From contig NZ_JANQOO010000017.1 in NCBI RefSeq assembly GCF_028285715.1, positions 124,001 through 188,000 on the forward strand: a stretch of 64,000 nucleotides of DNA, read 5' to 3'. Below the pieces are notes generated by a model. That model was given only the letters and a program-made list of their open reading frames with translations. It did not search any database and had not been told where the DNA came from. Below are positions 44,878 through 56,600 of the stretch, piece by piece (the first letter of the stretch is position 1; the number at the start of each line of letters is the position of its first letter). The DNA comes from Ulvibacterium sp. GTDB lineage: Bacteria > Bacteroidota > Bacteroidia > Flavobacteriales > Flavobacteriaceae. The translations under genes were made by a program, and so were the position numbers.

Positions 44878-46716
44878 CTATTTTCTATTTATGTACATGT
44901 AGTATGCCCCTAAAATGGGCTCCTCTTTCTGGTCATTAAACCAACTTTGAATTTCAATATTCCCTTTGTCCAGTTCAAAGGTGAAATTTGCAGAAACATC
45001 CGTTTCGGAAATCTTTACCGATTTTTCCCTGCCTCCTATTTTTATCCGTGCCGAATATATCGGAAAACCGACACCTTTAACAAAAGTGCCGTCCGTTACT
45101 TTTTTCTCCGGAATTCCTTGTCTAACGCTAAAGTCGGATTCTTTGGGCCATCGGCGCAGTTCAAACTCATATTCTCCAGCTTCCGCTACGGATAAATGCC
45201 AGATTCCATTTTTTCTTGGCCCATAGCGGGTTTGTATTTGCTGATCGACAAAAACATCCAGCCACTCACACGCGGATACCAACATTGGATTTTCATATTC
45301 ACTTCCGATGATGACGCGTTGTGGTTCACGGACCATATCTTTTACCTCATCCCACCATTCGTCCAGATGGTCCCGCATTTTTGCAACAACCTCTGGATTG
45401 TCTGCGGCTACATCGTTATCCTGATGGGGGTCGGTCGAAATATTATACAGCTCGCGATTCTCAAGTAATCGCCAGTTTTTCCATAAGACTCCGGCACCAT
45501 CTTTCATGGGGATGGCTGGATTTTCGTTTGTATAGTTTACCCGGAACATGGGCATTCGGCTGTAGTTTATGACCAACATTCTATCATCCAGTTTTTCTTT
45601 CTCTCCTCTAAGTAATGGGGAAAGGTCCACACCGTCCAGCTTTTTGGGGATATCTGTGATTCCCGACATGGATGACAGTGTAGGCAATAAATCCTGGACA
45701 TGACATAGCTCTTCTATTTTTGACGGTAGTTTTGACAAATGTTGGGGAGTTTTCATTAAAAGGGGAACGCGATGTCCACCTTCCCAGAGGGTTGTTTTCC
45801 CTCCTTTCATACCTGCATTAAAATAGTCCTTCCCAAATGTGCTTCCGTTGTCCGTGAGAAAAACCACTATGGTGTTTTCATCAAGACCGGATTTATCCAA
45901 AAAGTCCAGAAGCTTGCCCATATTATTATCAATGTTGGCTCCCATAGCCAAAAAACTGACTAATTCTTTTCGTTTTTCATCGTCCAGGTCTTTAAATAGT
46001 TTGGGATTTTTTCCTATTGCCTCTCGGATAGGATCTCGATAACGATCGGGGACAAAATGAGGCCAGTGGGCGGCATTAAGCGCAATATAGGTGAAGAACG
46101 ATTTTTTTGAGTCAGCACTTTTCTCCATCCACTTGATACTTTCATCAAAGAATACATCGGTACAATATCCTTCAAAAGCCTCCCTTTCTCCGTTATGAAT
46201 GTAGGTGTCGTCAAAATAGTCATTGTCCCAATAATCTGGTAAACTGTTAATATGTGAAGATGGGAACCATATGGCTTCTTCAAAACCACGGTCTTCTGGT
46301 CGGAAAGGATAATTATCGCCCAAATGCCATTTCCCAAAAAGGCCGGTAGCGTAACCATTTTCCTTAAATACATCGGCCATGGTCTTTAGTTCAGGACGTA
46401 GCAAGGTTCTTCCACTGCTGACATTAATGGCCCCATTTCTAAAGGCATCCATTCCGGTTAATAGTTGCCCTCTTGTAGGTGTACACATTGGGGCCACATG
46501 GAAATCCGTAAATCGGGTTCCTTCCTTGGCCAACCTATCTATGTGAGGTGTATGTGTTACTGGGTTTCCATTGAAAGAGAACTCACCATAACCCTGATCA
46601 TCGGTCATTACAATAATAACATTGGGCGGTGCGCTTTCTTCAGGAGGATTCGAAGTACATGACGTAAATACAATGGCAACACTACAAATAAGGAACTTGA
46701 ATGTTTTCATTTTCAT
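44878..46716 (-). CDS. arylsulfatase (type I, formylglycine-dependent)
   Basis: PNVIIVMTDDQGYGEFSFNGN; CTPTRGQLLTG sulfatase C-x-P-x-R motif; GKWHLGDNYPFRPEDRGF. Confidence 0.95.
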   Translation of the reverse strand: MKMKTFKFLICSVAIVFTSCTSNPPEESAPPNVIIVMTDDQGYGEFSFNGNPVTHTPHIDRLAKEGTRFTDFHVAPMCTPTRGQLLTGMDAFRNGAINVSSGRTLLRPELKTMADVFKENGYATGLFGKWHLGDNYPFRPEDRGFEEAIWFPSSHINSLPDYWDNDYFDDTYIHNGEREAFEGYCTDVFFDESIKWMEKSADSKKSFFTYIALNAAHWPHFVPDRYRDPIREAIGKNPKLFKDLDDEKRKELVSFLAMGANIDNNMGKLLDFLDKSGLDENTIVVFLTDNGSTFGKDYFNAGMKGGKTTLWEGGHRVPLLMKTPQHLSKLPSKIEELCHVQDLLPTLSSMSGITDIPKKLDGVDLSPLLRGEKEKLDDRMLVINYSRMPMFRVNYTNENPAIPMKDGAGVLWKNWRLLENRELYNISTDPHQDNDVAADNPEVVAKMRDHLDEWWDEVKDMVREPQRVIIGSEYENPMLVSACEWLDVFVDQQIQTRYGPRKNGIWHLSVAEAGEYEFELRRWPKESDFSVRQGIPEKKVTDGTFVKGVGFPIYSARIKIGGREKSVKISETDVSANFTFELDKGNIEIQSWFNDQKEEPILGAYYMYINRK

Positions 46717-46789
46717 TTAATTGACCTGTTCATACTAATTTCTGTTCTCTTGAGAGGTATTCAAATGACCTATTTCCGATTTGATCCAA

Positions 46790-47806
46790 TCATTTCCGTG
46801 ATGCCCAAAATTCTTCCAACTTTCTATATAACATTTTGAAAGTGCCATTGCGATCCACTTTTTTGCACCGCAAAAATTTACCGTTCGTTTTATAAAAATT
46901 ATAGTCCATATAGGTAGTTATAGTGGGACAAACCGTTTCTTCCCATTGGCCCAATTCAGGATCGATCAAAACAGCGATGTCCCCAAGGTCAAAAAAACCC
47001 TTTTTTGTACCTTGCCAATAGTCACTTTTAAAACGGTAATTGTAGAGGTACTTACCAAGTTCCCCAAAGGGCTCTACCTTCTCTTTGGATTCCTCCATAG
47101 TACCTGCCGATAAATTCGTCCCCGTATCAAAAAGCACCAATGGAACCGGCGAATGAAACAACATACGGGCCGCGTGCATGTCTCCCTTCACATTGTAGTT
47201 ATGTGCACGATAGGGCCACGTATTCTCCGTACGGCCATGCCAAAAAAAGATAATCCTATCGGCAATTTTGGGTTCTTTGAGATAGGCGGATGCCAAATCA
47301 GTGGCGGAACCCAGGCCTATGACCCATAAGGGATTTTCCTTTGACCCTTCCATAGCCTTTTCTATAATAAAATCGACTCCTTCAGAGTGGCTTGGCTCAA
47401 ACTGATATTGCATGGGATGTGAACCTGCGTATACCGGATATTTTCCCTTTAGACCAGCTTTGTCCAAGATGGTCTTGATAACACTGACCGATTCGCTGAT
47501 GCTCTTTTTCCCAACTCCAAAAACGTGATCAAAATTGCTTCCTACAAAACCTTCAATTTGCAACCTTTCTGGAGAGAGAATAGCTAGTGCAATGGCCCAA
47601 ACGTCATCAATCTCATTTTTGGCATCGGTTACTATGATTGTTCGAATCTTTTCATCGTTAGGTGGAATTATTGGGACGGTTTCCTTTATACCATGATACA
47701 CATCCTCTTGTCCGAAAACTGCAATTGAAAAGAAAATAAATATGAGGATTTTTAAGTTACTTATTGTTTTGAATACTCTGTTTTGATTTATGGTTTCGCT
47801 TCTCAT
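46790..47806 (-). CDS. nucleoside hydrolase-like (IU_nuc_hydro) secreted protein
   Basis: IIVTDAKNEIDDVWAIALAIL (modified DTD-DD motif), WVIGLGSATDLASA. Confidence 0.75.
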   Translation of the reverse strand: MRSETINQNRVFKTISNLKILIFIFFSIAVFGQEDVYHGIKETVPIIPPNDEKIRTIIVTDAKNEIDDVWAIALAILSPERLQIEGFVGSNFDHVFGVGKKSISESVSVIKTILDKAGLKGKYPVYAGSHPMQYQFEPSHSEGVDFIIEKAMEGSKENPLWVIGLGSATDLASAYLKEPKIADRIIFFWHGRTENTWPYRAHNYNVKGDMHAARMLFHSPVPLVLFDTGTNLSAGTMEESKEKVEPFGELGKYLYNYRFKSDYWQGTKKGFFDLGDIAVLIDPELGQWEETVCPTITTYMDYNFYKTNGKFLRCKKVDRNGTFKMLYRKLEEFWASRK

Positions 47807-47887
47807 TATATGTTTTTGTTAATTGTATAATCTTAGTTTCTGGTGCCATCAGATAGCTATCTGATCAGTGGCAAATGGTTGCCCGTT

Positions 47888-49003
47888 TTATTTAGAAATG
47901 GCCACTCCTATATATGAATCGGCGGTTCCATAATATAAAAACCATTTCGATCGGAAATGCACAAGCCCTTCGCCAAATACGGTTCCGGACTTATATTGAC
48001 CCGTCATCTCGTGCGGCAATGTAGGTTTGAGCAGACAAGTATCGGAACGAAAAATGACTTTTTCAGGATTATTAATATCAAAAACCGCTTTTCCTACCGA
48101 ATACGTGCCCTTTGGTAAATTGTTATCGCGTGTGGCATCATCGGAGTTTTTACCATTATAGAATAGCACAATACCTTCATCATTAATCAATGCCGGTGGC
48201 CCGCATTCCGCTAATGCGCTGTCAAATTTATTCTTCCTTGCCCCCAGAATTACCTTGAGTTCATTATCTTCATTCAACAGAGGAATCCAGTCTATCAAAT
48301 TATCGGACCAGGCAAGATTGACAAAATGCTCCCCCCAATACATCCAATATTTTCCATTTATTTTTGCCACAATCTGTTTGCCTCCTTCCATTTTTGTAAC
48401 AATGGAGCCTGACTTTGACCAATGATCCAAAAATTTTCCTTTGTGAGCTTTGGCAAATGCAAGTCCCTTTTTTTTCCACGTCATTAGGTCCTTTGAAACT
48501 GCAATACTTAATCTAGCAATTTTATGATTCCATGAAGTATAGGTCATCACATATAAACCATCTTCCGTTTCCACAATTCTTGGGTCCTCACAACCACCTG
48601 GATAATCATATTGCATAAATTGACCATTATCGGGATACAAGACTGGAGTTGGATGTTTTGTGAAATGAATTCCATCATCACTATAGGCCAAACCAATCCT
48701 CGAAGTTCGCCCTCCAAGAGTGGCTTTAGGATTATCTTCACAGCGCATAAACAAGTAAACCTTATTGTCTTTAACTAGGGCAGCAGGATTAAAAACATCT
48801 GCTTTTTGCCACTGTACAACTTCTTTTTTTATGGGACAAGTAAAAGTAAAAGACGAATCTGCCTGAACAATAGGATTCTCTTTTGGTTTATAAAACGATT
48901 GAAAATCCCATTCTGAAGAGGGAGGGGTATTACATCCAAAGGCTAATGAAAAAATTGCCAATGCGAAAAACTTATTATAACTCTTATTCATTATGTGCTT
49001 CAT
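47888..49003 (-). CDS. glycoside hydrolase, GH130-like five-bladed beta-propeller, lipoprotein
   Basis: Lipobox FGCNT; VFNPAALVKDNKVYLFMRCED..., SRIGLAYSDDGIHF, GGCEDPRIVETEDGLYVMTYTSW. Confidence 0.75.
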   Translation of the reverse strand: MKHIMNKSYNKFFALAIFSLAFGCNTPPSSEWDFQSFYKPKENPIVQADSSFTFTCPIKKEVVQWQKADVFNPAALVKDNKVYLFMRCEDNPKATLGGRTSRIGLAYSDDGIHFTKHPTPVLYPDNGQFMQYDYPGGCEDPRIVETEDGLYVMTYTSWNHKIARLSIAVSKDLMTWKKKGLAFAKAHKGKFLDHWSKSGSIVTKMEGGKQIVAKINGKYWMYWGEHFVNLAWSDNLIDWIPLLNEDNELKVILGARKNKFDSALAECGPPALINDEGIVLFYNGKNSDDATRDNNLPKGTYSVGKAVFDINNPEKVIFRSDTCLLKPTLPHEMTGQYKSGTVFGEGLVHFRSKWFLYYGTADSYIGVAISK

Positions 49004-49180
49004 GTAGATGTTTTGAATCGTTCCTATTTTATTTGCTTGTAATTGATCTTTGCTACTCTGAGACCGAGGCCCCTAATAAAGAGATTTTCGTTTCCATTTC
49101 TGTTGAGCTTGTGCTCGGAATGGATTTGAAAATAGTGTCCCAGGGGCAAGGAACTATTTCTCATTCTTATACAACTTTTT

Positions 49181-50179
49181 CTAATCAAAATTGTTCAAAA
49201 CCTTATAAAAATCCGCGATGATGCCTTCTTTATTGAAATGCTCCCAGATAAGGATTTTTCTAGGATTTTTGGGCTGTTCCATCCATACTTTATCAACCAT
49301 GGTCGGGCATGGAATTTCAGTAGCTTTGGCCCATTTGGGATTTTTGACGATAGCAACGGCGGCCATATCAAAAAGAGATCTGGATGGTGGGTCACCGTGG
49401 TAATCGATATGGGTAAAAAGATTTATGGAATAATCCCCAAAATTGTTGAATTCACCGCCATGTCGTCCTACAATATATGTCCTTATTCTTGGCCCAACTC
49501 CCGGCATTTTCGAGTTTATTTCGGTTTGGGTAACACGAACGGCATCCGTGCCAGAAGGTTTTCCGTATCTAACGGTGACCATTTCGAATGGTATGTTGGT
49601 CTTTAGAATATAGTTCATAGACTCAATGTCGTTGTCCAGATTGTATTCTCCGGGATCTGGATAATTGGCACCAAGCCAAACCAAGCGGATATTGTTCACA
49701 ATGGTAGGGTCTTTTTTTAAGGCTAATGCCATGTTAGTAAGCTTGCCAACGGCTATGACCACTAATTTTTCATCGGTATGTCTTTTTGCTTCGGAAATAA
49801 TAAAATCAACAGCTTTGAATCCATCAAAAGTTGCATTTTTTAAATCGCCCTTTATCTCGGAAAAGGAGCCATTGGCTCCCTCTATCAAAGGTATTTTTTC
49901 CCTTACATTGAAAAGCTTCATGATACGTTCGGCTTCCTTGTAATGACTATCAACAGCTCCCCCATTCCGCGTGGCATTGACCGTAACAGCCTTAATATCA
50001 AAATAATCCTGATTGGAAAATAGATAGGCCAGTGCATGTTGGTCATCCAGTTCATTGTTGGCATCGGTATCAAAAATGACAGCTAACTTTTTGGACGAAG
50101 AATCAGCTTTTTTGGGCTTGAAAGAACCAAACAAGATTAAAAAAGATGAAATAAATAAAAAAGTGATTAATGTTCTCAT
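49181..50179 (-). CDS. nucleoside hydrolase (inosine/uridine-preferring family)
   Basis: LAVIFDTDANNELDDQHALAYLF, KLVVIAVGKLTNMALALKKDP. Confidence 0.88.
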   Translation of the reverse strand: MRTLITFLFISSFLILFGSFKPKKADSSSKKLAVIFDTDANNELDDQHALAYLFSNQDYFDIKAVTVNATRNGGAVDSHYKEAERIMKLFNVREKIPLIEGANGSFSEIKGDLKNATFDGFKAVDFIISEAKRHTDEKLVVIAVGKLTNMALALKKDPTIVNNIRLVWLGANYPDPGEYNLDNDIESMNYILKTNIPFEMVTVRYGKPSGTDAVRVTQTEINSKMPGVGPRIRTYIVGRHGGEFNNFGDYSINLFTHIDYHGDPPSRSLFDMAAVAIVKNPKWAKATEIPCPTMVDKVWMEQPKNPRKILIWEHFNKEGIIADFYKVLNNFD

Positions 50180-50534
50180 ATTGTGCAGGTTAATACTTTT
50201 TGTTTCTAGCTTAGATGCTCAGATCGATTTCAAGAACGTAACATGCCTTTTGTATTCTTTAAGACCAAAGTCCATTTTTCCCTACTTACTGGGCAAGTTG
50301 GAGCCTTAAAGATTCATTGAAGAAAATAGGAACGAAGGTTTCCCGACGTTCCCATTTTCAAAAAAAACTAACTCAAACTAACAAAGGTTTTATATTCTTT
50401 TATTGAATAGGTTCATTTGCACTATGCGGAAACCTACCTTCTACGAATGGCAAATATTTTCAACAAAATGATAACTGCAAGGAGTTGTCAATACTCCTCC
50501 TAAAGTGCAGGAAACATCATTGAAAGTGTATTCT

Positions 50535-52223
50535 TTATTCGTTATCATAGTCATCATATTCTCCCAACTCTTCAATTTTATAGATTACCCCTTCCTTGGC
50601 TAATTGTTCTCTCAAGGCACTAAGTTTCAATTCAGCAGGAGTTGTCTTGTTCTTCACTGTTAAAGCCCCAGCCGTTCCAGCAACATGGCCCATCTGCATC
50701 CATGTAGATTCTAGCCGATATGAGCAGAATGCTACATGGGACAATGAACTGCACACGGGAACCAATAGGTTGGAGACTTCATCAGTTTTGGGAAGTAGAA
50801 TCCTGTAGGGAATCTCGTAAGGTTCGGTCACCTTATGCCAAATTCTTCCCTCGTTGGTAAAGGTTGAATCGGAGACCTGAACCCTTTGCACATGGTGCGA
50901 ATCGATCCAATGGGAACCCAACATGACCGCATCTTCTTTGCTCCTCTCATCCAAGATATCTTTTTGGGTGAAAACAAAATCTCCAACCATCCGCCGTGCT
51001 TCCCTTATGTATAGGTAATAAGGAAAGTGATCATTGTCTATAAATTCATCTTTGCAAAAGCCATAGGAACGCATCTCCTGTTGTAGCTTTTCAGGAACCG
51101 ACTCGTCATGGCCAAGAAAATATAGAAATCCAAGGGTATAGGATTTGTGGTCATCAAATATTTTCTTACGTGTTGCATAGTCGGCATCTGGATATTCCCT
51201 ATTGCCTCCAAAAAGCCCCAAGGAGATTAGGGCGTCCTGCTTATTGTTGAACTCAAACTTTCCGCTGCCTCTTTCATAGATTCCCATCAACCTATTTAGC
51301 TTAGTCTCCGGGTAATTTTTCAAATAATCCCGCAATAGGTCGAACTGAGAAGGTTCGTAGTCGTCAGGTTTTGGAATCTCCACCTTGTTACTATCAATCT
51401 TGGTAGCTGACAGGCGAAAATTATAATTCATTACCCTGTCATCCCCAGTACCCGGTTTTAGTCCGGAATCCTTTGAAAAATAGGGTAGTATTTTACCATG
51501 GCGATCTATTGTCCGTGCACTAAGGGTGTCATCCATGAAACGTATGCCCGCATAAGACTCGTTATAGGTGCTTTTATCCTCGCGCCCATAAGTATAGGAG
51601 ACATCGGATCGCGCCATTAAATCACCTTCATAAGATGCATCTATGAACATTTTCCCATTTACTGTGGTACCGTCAGTAAGAACAATTTGATCAATCGTTT
51701 TGTTCTTTTTACTAACAGAGTCCACATATTTACCATAGAGCACAGTGACCTCCGCTTCCTTAAGCATCTCAACGTACAGTTCTTCTGCGATATGGGATTC
51801 AAAAAAGAACGCAGGGTCACCCTTTTCAAAATTCAACATTCTTCCATCATGAAATGTCTCAAAATATCCATCAGGGAATTGCTCTCCCATGCGGACATAA
51901 AACTCCAATGCAATCCCGGTAATCGCCTTATTGATCATATGTTCCGATTCTGCTGTGTTTATGCCGCTTGTACTGAGTCCGCCCACATGATTGGTCTGTT
52001 CTATAAGCAGTACCTTGGCACCGTTCCTCGATGCCGCTACAGCTGAGATGACTCCTCCAGGGGTTCCTCCATATACTACCACATCAAAGAATTCTCCTTC
52101 TTGACATGAACATGGGCAAATGATGAGTAATACGAGCGAATAAAAGAATATCCATTTTTTCATATGATGAAAAGTTTTAGCTAACAAATATTTATAATAA
52201 AAAGATGTCATCAATTCGCACAA
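50535..52223 (-). CDS. FAD-dependent oxidoreductase
   Basis: FDVVVYGGTPGGVISAVAASRNGAKVLLIEQTNHVGGLSTSGINTAE. Confidence 0.92.
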   Translation of the reverse strand: MCELMTSFYYKYLLAKTFHHMKKWIFFYSLVLLIICPCSCQEGEFFDVVVYGGTPGGVISAVAASRNGAKVLLIEQTNHVGGLSTSGINTAESEHMINKAITGIALEFYVRMGEQFPDGYFETFHDGRMLNFEKGDPAFFFESHIAEELYVEMLKEAEVTVLYGKYVDSVSKKNKTIDQIVLTDGTTVNGKMFIDASYEGDLMARSDVSYTYGREDKSTYNESYAGIRFMDDTLSARTIDRHGKILPYFSKDSGLKPGTGDDRVMNYNFRLSATKIDSNKVEIPKPDDYEPSQFDLLRDYLKNYPETKLNRLMGIYERGSGKFEFNNKQDALISLGLFGGNREYPDADYATRKKIFDDHKSYTLGFLYFLGHDESVPEKLQQEMRSYGFCKDEFIDNDHFPYYLYIREARRMVGDFVFTQKDILDERSKEDAVMLGSHWIDSHHVQRVQVSDSTFTNEGRIWHKVTEPYEIPYRILLPKTDEVSNLLVPVCSSLSHVAFCSYRLESTWMQMGHVAGTAGALTVKNKTTPAELKLSALREQLAKEGVIYKIEELGEYDDYDNE

Positions 52224-52268
52224 AAATTTAAAATAGGCGGGGTTTCAAACCATGCCTTCTTTCTTGGA

Positions 52269-53699
52269 CTAATATCCATCGTTTTGTGTCAATTCCTTAT
52301 TGGCGTCCAGCTCAGGCAGAGGAATTGGAAACAGTACATATTTACTCTCGGTCGGGATACCTGTACTTTCCATTTGTTGAATGTAGCGGCCGGTCCTCAG
52401 CAAATCCCACCTTCTGTGGCCCTCTGAATAGAGTTCCCAAGCCCGTTCTTGAAGAACGGCTTCCTTAAAGGCCTCCGTGGACAACCCTGCAGCTAAGGGG
52501 TCTATTCCGGCTCTTTCCCTAATTTGGTTCACAGCGTTGTATGCCCCACTAGTAGGGCCTGATAGTTCATTTTCCGCTTCCGCAAAAATCAATAAAATAT
52601 CAGCTAATCTATAAACGATCCAATTGTTTTGTGCAGCATTATTCCCGCATGGTGAAGGGTCAAAAAACTTGTCGTGCCTTGGCTTTTGTTTCACCTGTAA
52701 GGTGTCTCCCGATGCCGTTATTTTTTCGGTATAAATAAGATCTGATCGGACATCGTTATCGTCAAAGGATGCTACAAAATCCTCGTTCACCATTAATCCT
52801 CCGAACCCGGGATACAAGAAATCCACGGCAAATGATTGTGCATATCCACTTGCAAACTGAGGCTCTACGCAACTGTATTGAATTGAAAAAATATGCTCTA
52901 TTCCATTTTCATTGGCAAGATCAAATATATCATTATAGGTTTCAAAGAGCTGATAATTACCGGAGGATATAATTTGCTGGGCAAGGTCTCTTGCTTCTTG
53001 ATAATTGCCCAACGTAAGCTGTATTTCGGCCAATAGCGCTTGGGCCGCCCCATTTGTAGCTCGACCGATATCGGATGAGTTGTCATAGGTTTCCGGAAGA
53101 TCTCCATTATCGATTATTTGATTCAAATCACCAACTATTTGATCGTAGACCTGCGAGGATTCGACTCTCGGAATGGCTAGATTGTCTATCCCTTCCGGAG
53201 GTGTCAGAACGAGAGGTACATCGCCAAAAGCCCGAACCAAATTGAAATAAGTAAGTGCTCTCAGGAATTTTGCCTCAGCTATTACCCTGTCCCCTATTTC
53301 ACTATCCAAGGTGGTATTCACAATTACCGTATTTGCACGGTTGATCGTACTGTATGCCTGGGTCCAAAAACTATTCAGCGGAGAGAATGCCGAACCAAAT
53401 TGATTTTTGTCAAATCCTATGAATTCAGCATCACCGTCATTTCGATATTCTATAATATCCGCACCAAGTTCTGACAGCGTAACGTAAGTACTCCCGTAAA
53501 AGCCATTTTCCCTTAAGTTATCATACACGGCATTAATCCCTGAAATGGCATCTTCTTCCGTATTAAAAAAATTCTCATTGGTTATGAATGAAAACGGCTC
53601 CTCCTCCAAATTGCTTTCGCATGAAGCCAAAAGCGCAACCATAAATATTGGTATAAATATATATTTCATCATTTTATTTTTTAAATTAAAAACTAACAT
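52269..53699 (-). CDS. RagB/SusD family protein
   Basis: LLASCESN lipobox; RVIAEAKFLRALTYFNLVRAFGDVPLV; WELYSEGHRRWDLLRTGRY. Confidence 0.95.
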   Translation of the reverse strand: MLVFNLKNKMMKYIFIPIFMVALLASCESNLEEEPFSFITNENFFNTEEDAISGINAVYDNLRENGFYGSTYVTLSELGADIIEYRNDGDAEFIGFDKNQFGSAFSPLNSFWTQAYSTINRANTVIVNTTLDSEIGDRVIAEAKFLRALTYFNLVRAFGDVPLVLTPPEGIDNLAIPRVESSQVYDQIVGDLNQIIDNGDLPETYDNSSDIGRATNGAAQALLAEIQLTLGNYQEARDLAQQIISSGNYQLFETYNDIFDLANENGIEHIFSIQYSCVEPQFASGYAQSFAVDFLYPGFGGLMVNEDFVASFDDNDVRSDLIYTEKITASGDTLQVKQKPRHDKFFDPSPCGNNAAQNNWIVYRLADILLIFAEAENELSGPTSGAYNAVNQIRERAGIDPLAAGLSTEAFKEAVLQERAWELYSEGHRRWDLLRTGRYIQQMESTGIPTESKYVLFPIPLPELDANKELTQNDGY

Positions 53700-56600
53700 C
53701 GATCCCTAGAATATATGATACGGCTTTAGGATATGTTCCGTAGTCGATACCGGATATTACATTGTCCTGCCCCTCCGAATTGACCTCCGGATCAAAACCC
53801 CTGTAATCCGTAATCGTCCATAAGTTCTGACCGGTAAGATAGATTCTTGCATTGCTTAGAATAGAACCTAATTTTGATGATGACTTTATTGGAATATTGT
53901 ATCCTAAGGTGACATTTCTCAATCTTAGAAAAGAACCATCTTCAACCAAGAAAGTACTAGCCGTGTTGGGATGCCTTGCGGCCATTCTTACATTCGTATT
54001 ACTGGGGTTTTCAGTAGTCCATCGATTACGGACCGTGGTTAACATGTTAAAGTTGGGCTGTCCATCCTCCAAGCTTCTTCGATTCAAATTGAGAATTTCG
54101 TTTCCGGAAACACCTTGGAAAAAAATGGATAGATCAAACCCTTTCCACTCAAAGTTATTGGTGAATCCATATACTATGTCAGGCAAACCATCACCTATAA
54201 TGGTACGGTCATCGGCCTCGTTGAAGACTCCATCTCCATTTACATCCTTAAATTTCCAATCACCTGGGTTTGCGTTTGGAGCGATGCCTGATGCATCGAT
54301 TTCTGCCTGGTCTTGCCAAACACCGTCCCAAACCAATCCATAAAAAGAAGCCACGGATTCACCTTTAGTAATGATGTTACTGCTGCCTATTCCGTCAGCA
54401 CTCAAAATTATATTATCGTTAATTCCAATATCCAAAACTTCATTGCGATTCCAAGCAAGATTGGCGTTCGCCTGCCAGCTAAATTCACCTTCCGTTATCC
54501 TCGCATTTAAGCTAAACTCCAAGCCTTCATTCCTTAGGCTTCCAATATTGCTCAAGGCACTGCTTGCCCCGGAAGTGGCCGGAAGTTCAATCGCTACTAA
54601 TAAATCTTCGGTCTTTTTGTTATAGTAATCGGTAGAAAACTGAACCCTACTGTTAAATAGACCTATGTCCATACCCACATTAAATTGTCCCGTTTTTTCC
54701 CACCTCAAATCTGGATTTGCAACGTTTTGAGGAAAAACTCCGATAGGCGTATTTGCCCCATTATCAAATACCGTACGTAGTGTCCCTAGGCGCGCCAACG
54801 ATTGATAAAGCCCAATTTCCTGGTTACCGGTAATACCATAGCTCGCCCTGAACTTTAAACTATTAATGGTTTCGCTTTCTCCGAAGAAACTTTCTTCCGA
54901 AACCCTCCAAGCAAAAGCAGCGGATGGAAAGAAACCATATTTATTGTTTTCGCCGAAGCGGGAGGAGCCGTCCAGCCTTCCGCTCAATGTGAGCAAATAT
55001 CTGTTTTTATGGTTGTAGTTTACGCGTGCCAGGTATGAATTTAAACCCCATTTTTCCCTTTGGGTAATTGTAGGCTGGGGTGAGGCCCCAACTGAAAGAT
55101 TGTCCGGTCCATTCACATTGGTGACAAAATCATTGGTCTGTGCCGTTGAAGTCTCTATTTCCTGTGACTGGAACGTTATACCAGCAAGAAAATCAAATAC
55201 GTTGTCCGGGTTTATCTCATATTTGTAATTAAGGGTATTTTCGTTCAACAGGTTGGTGGAACGTGTAAAGGCTGAGACGGCAGACCCATTTTCATTGACG
55301 GCCAGAGTTGCATATTCAAAATTGTTCGGAAAAAAAAGTCGACGCTGGCTGCTTACAATATCACCTCCAACACTTACTCTTAGGTTTAGATTATTGGCCA
55401 ATTCGTAATCCAATGCAAAATTGGCCAAAACTCGGTCAGTTTCAATTTCATTGATGGTTTCCCTGGCCAGTTGGACCGGATTGACCATTTGAGAAAGTCC
55501 CGATCCCGGACCAACATTGATTGAATAGTTGCCGTCTTCGTCAAAAACGGGTAAGGCAGGGGTAAACCGTAAGGCGTTGGTGAGCACTCCTTCCCCCCCT
55601 GCATCTACCGTTGGGTTATTTTGGCTTCTACTTAAGGAAAGGCTGTTGGTCAAGGTAATCCTATCCGAAAGTTTATTATCCATATTGATTCGAAGACTGT
55701 ATCTTTCGAACCCCGAATTGATTATTGTCCCTTCTTGATTGAAATAACTTCCGCTGATAAAATACCTAGTGTTTTCACTTCCTCCGGAAACAGAGAGTTG
55801 ATGGTTGGTTATCAGTGCCGTTCTAAAAATTTCGTCCTGCCAATCAGTTGCGCCATATTCGTCTAGCGGCTGCGGAAATCTTCCATCAGGTACGCCATAG
55901 CGAACCGGTATTCCAAGATTTACCAGCTGCTCATTTTTAAATGCCAGATGTTCCGAACCCACCAATAAATCAAGTGTTCTGGACACTTCTTGCAAACCGG
56001 TATAGGTGTTATAACTGAATTTGGGCTTTCCTGCTTCTCCCTTTTTTGTAGTGATGATTACTACACCATTTGAACCCCTGGACCCATAAATTGCGGTGGC
56101 AGAAGCATCTTTTAGAACTTCAATGGATTCGATATCACCCGGATTGAGGGTGGCCAAAGCGTTTTGTCCTTCACCAATATTAAGTGTTCCATCATCAGGT
56201 TGAAATAGATTGTTGTTGCTATAAACCGGAATTCCGTCTATTACGTACAAAGGTTCGTTTCCCCCACTAATAGAGTTTCCACCCCTTACACGAATACTTA
56301 TTCCCGCTCCGGGAGCACCAGAGGTCTGGGTAACGGTTACCCCGGCGGCCCTTCCTTGTATGGATTGATCAATAGATGCCACAGGGACATCGGCAATATC
56401 TTTTTGAGAAACAGAAGAAACGGCTCCCGTTAGGTCGCTTTTTTTGACAGTACCATAACCTACAACTACCACTTCGTCCAAGCTAGATGTGTCTGCAAGC
56501 AAAGCAATGTTAATGGTACTCTGTCCATTTACTTGGACTTCCTGGGTGGCAAAGCCTATATATGAAAAGACCAAAATGGGATTTTCACCACGGAGTTCCA

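Noticed and set aside
53852-54343. 163-aa + strand ORF
   Set aside because: Antisense to susC of the second PUL.
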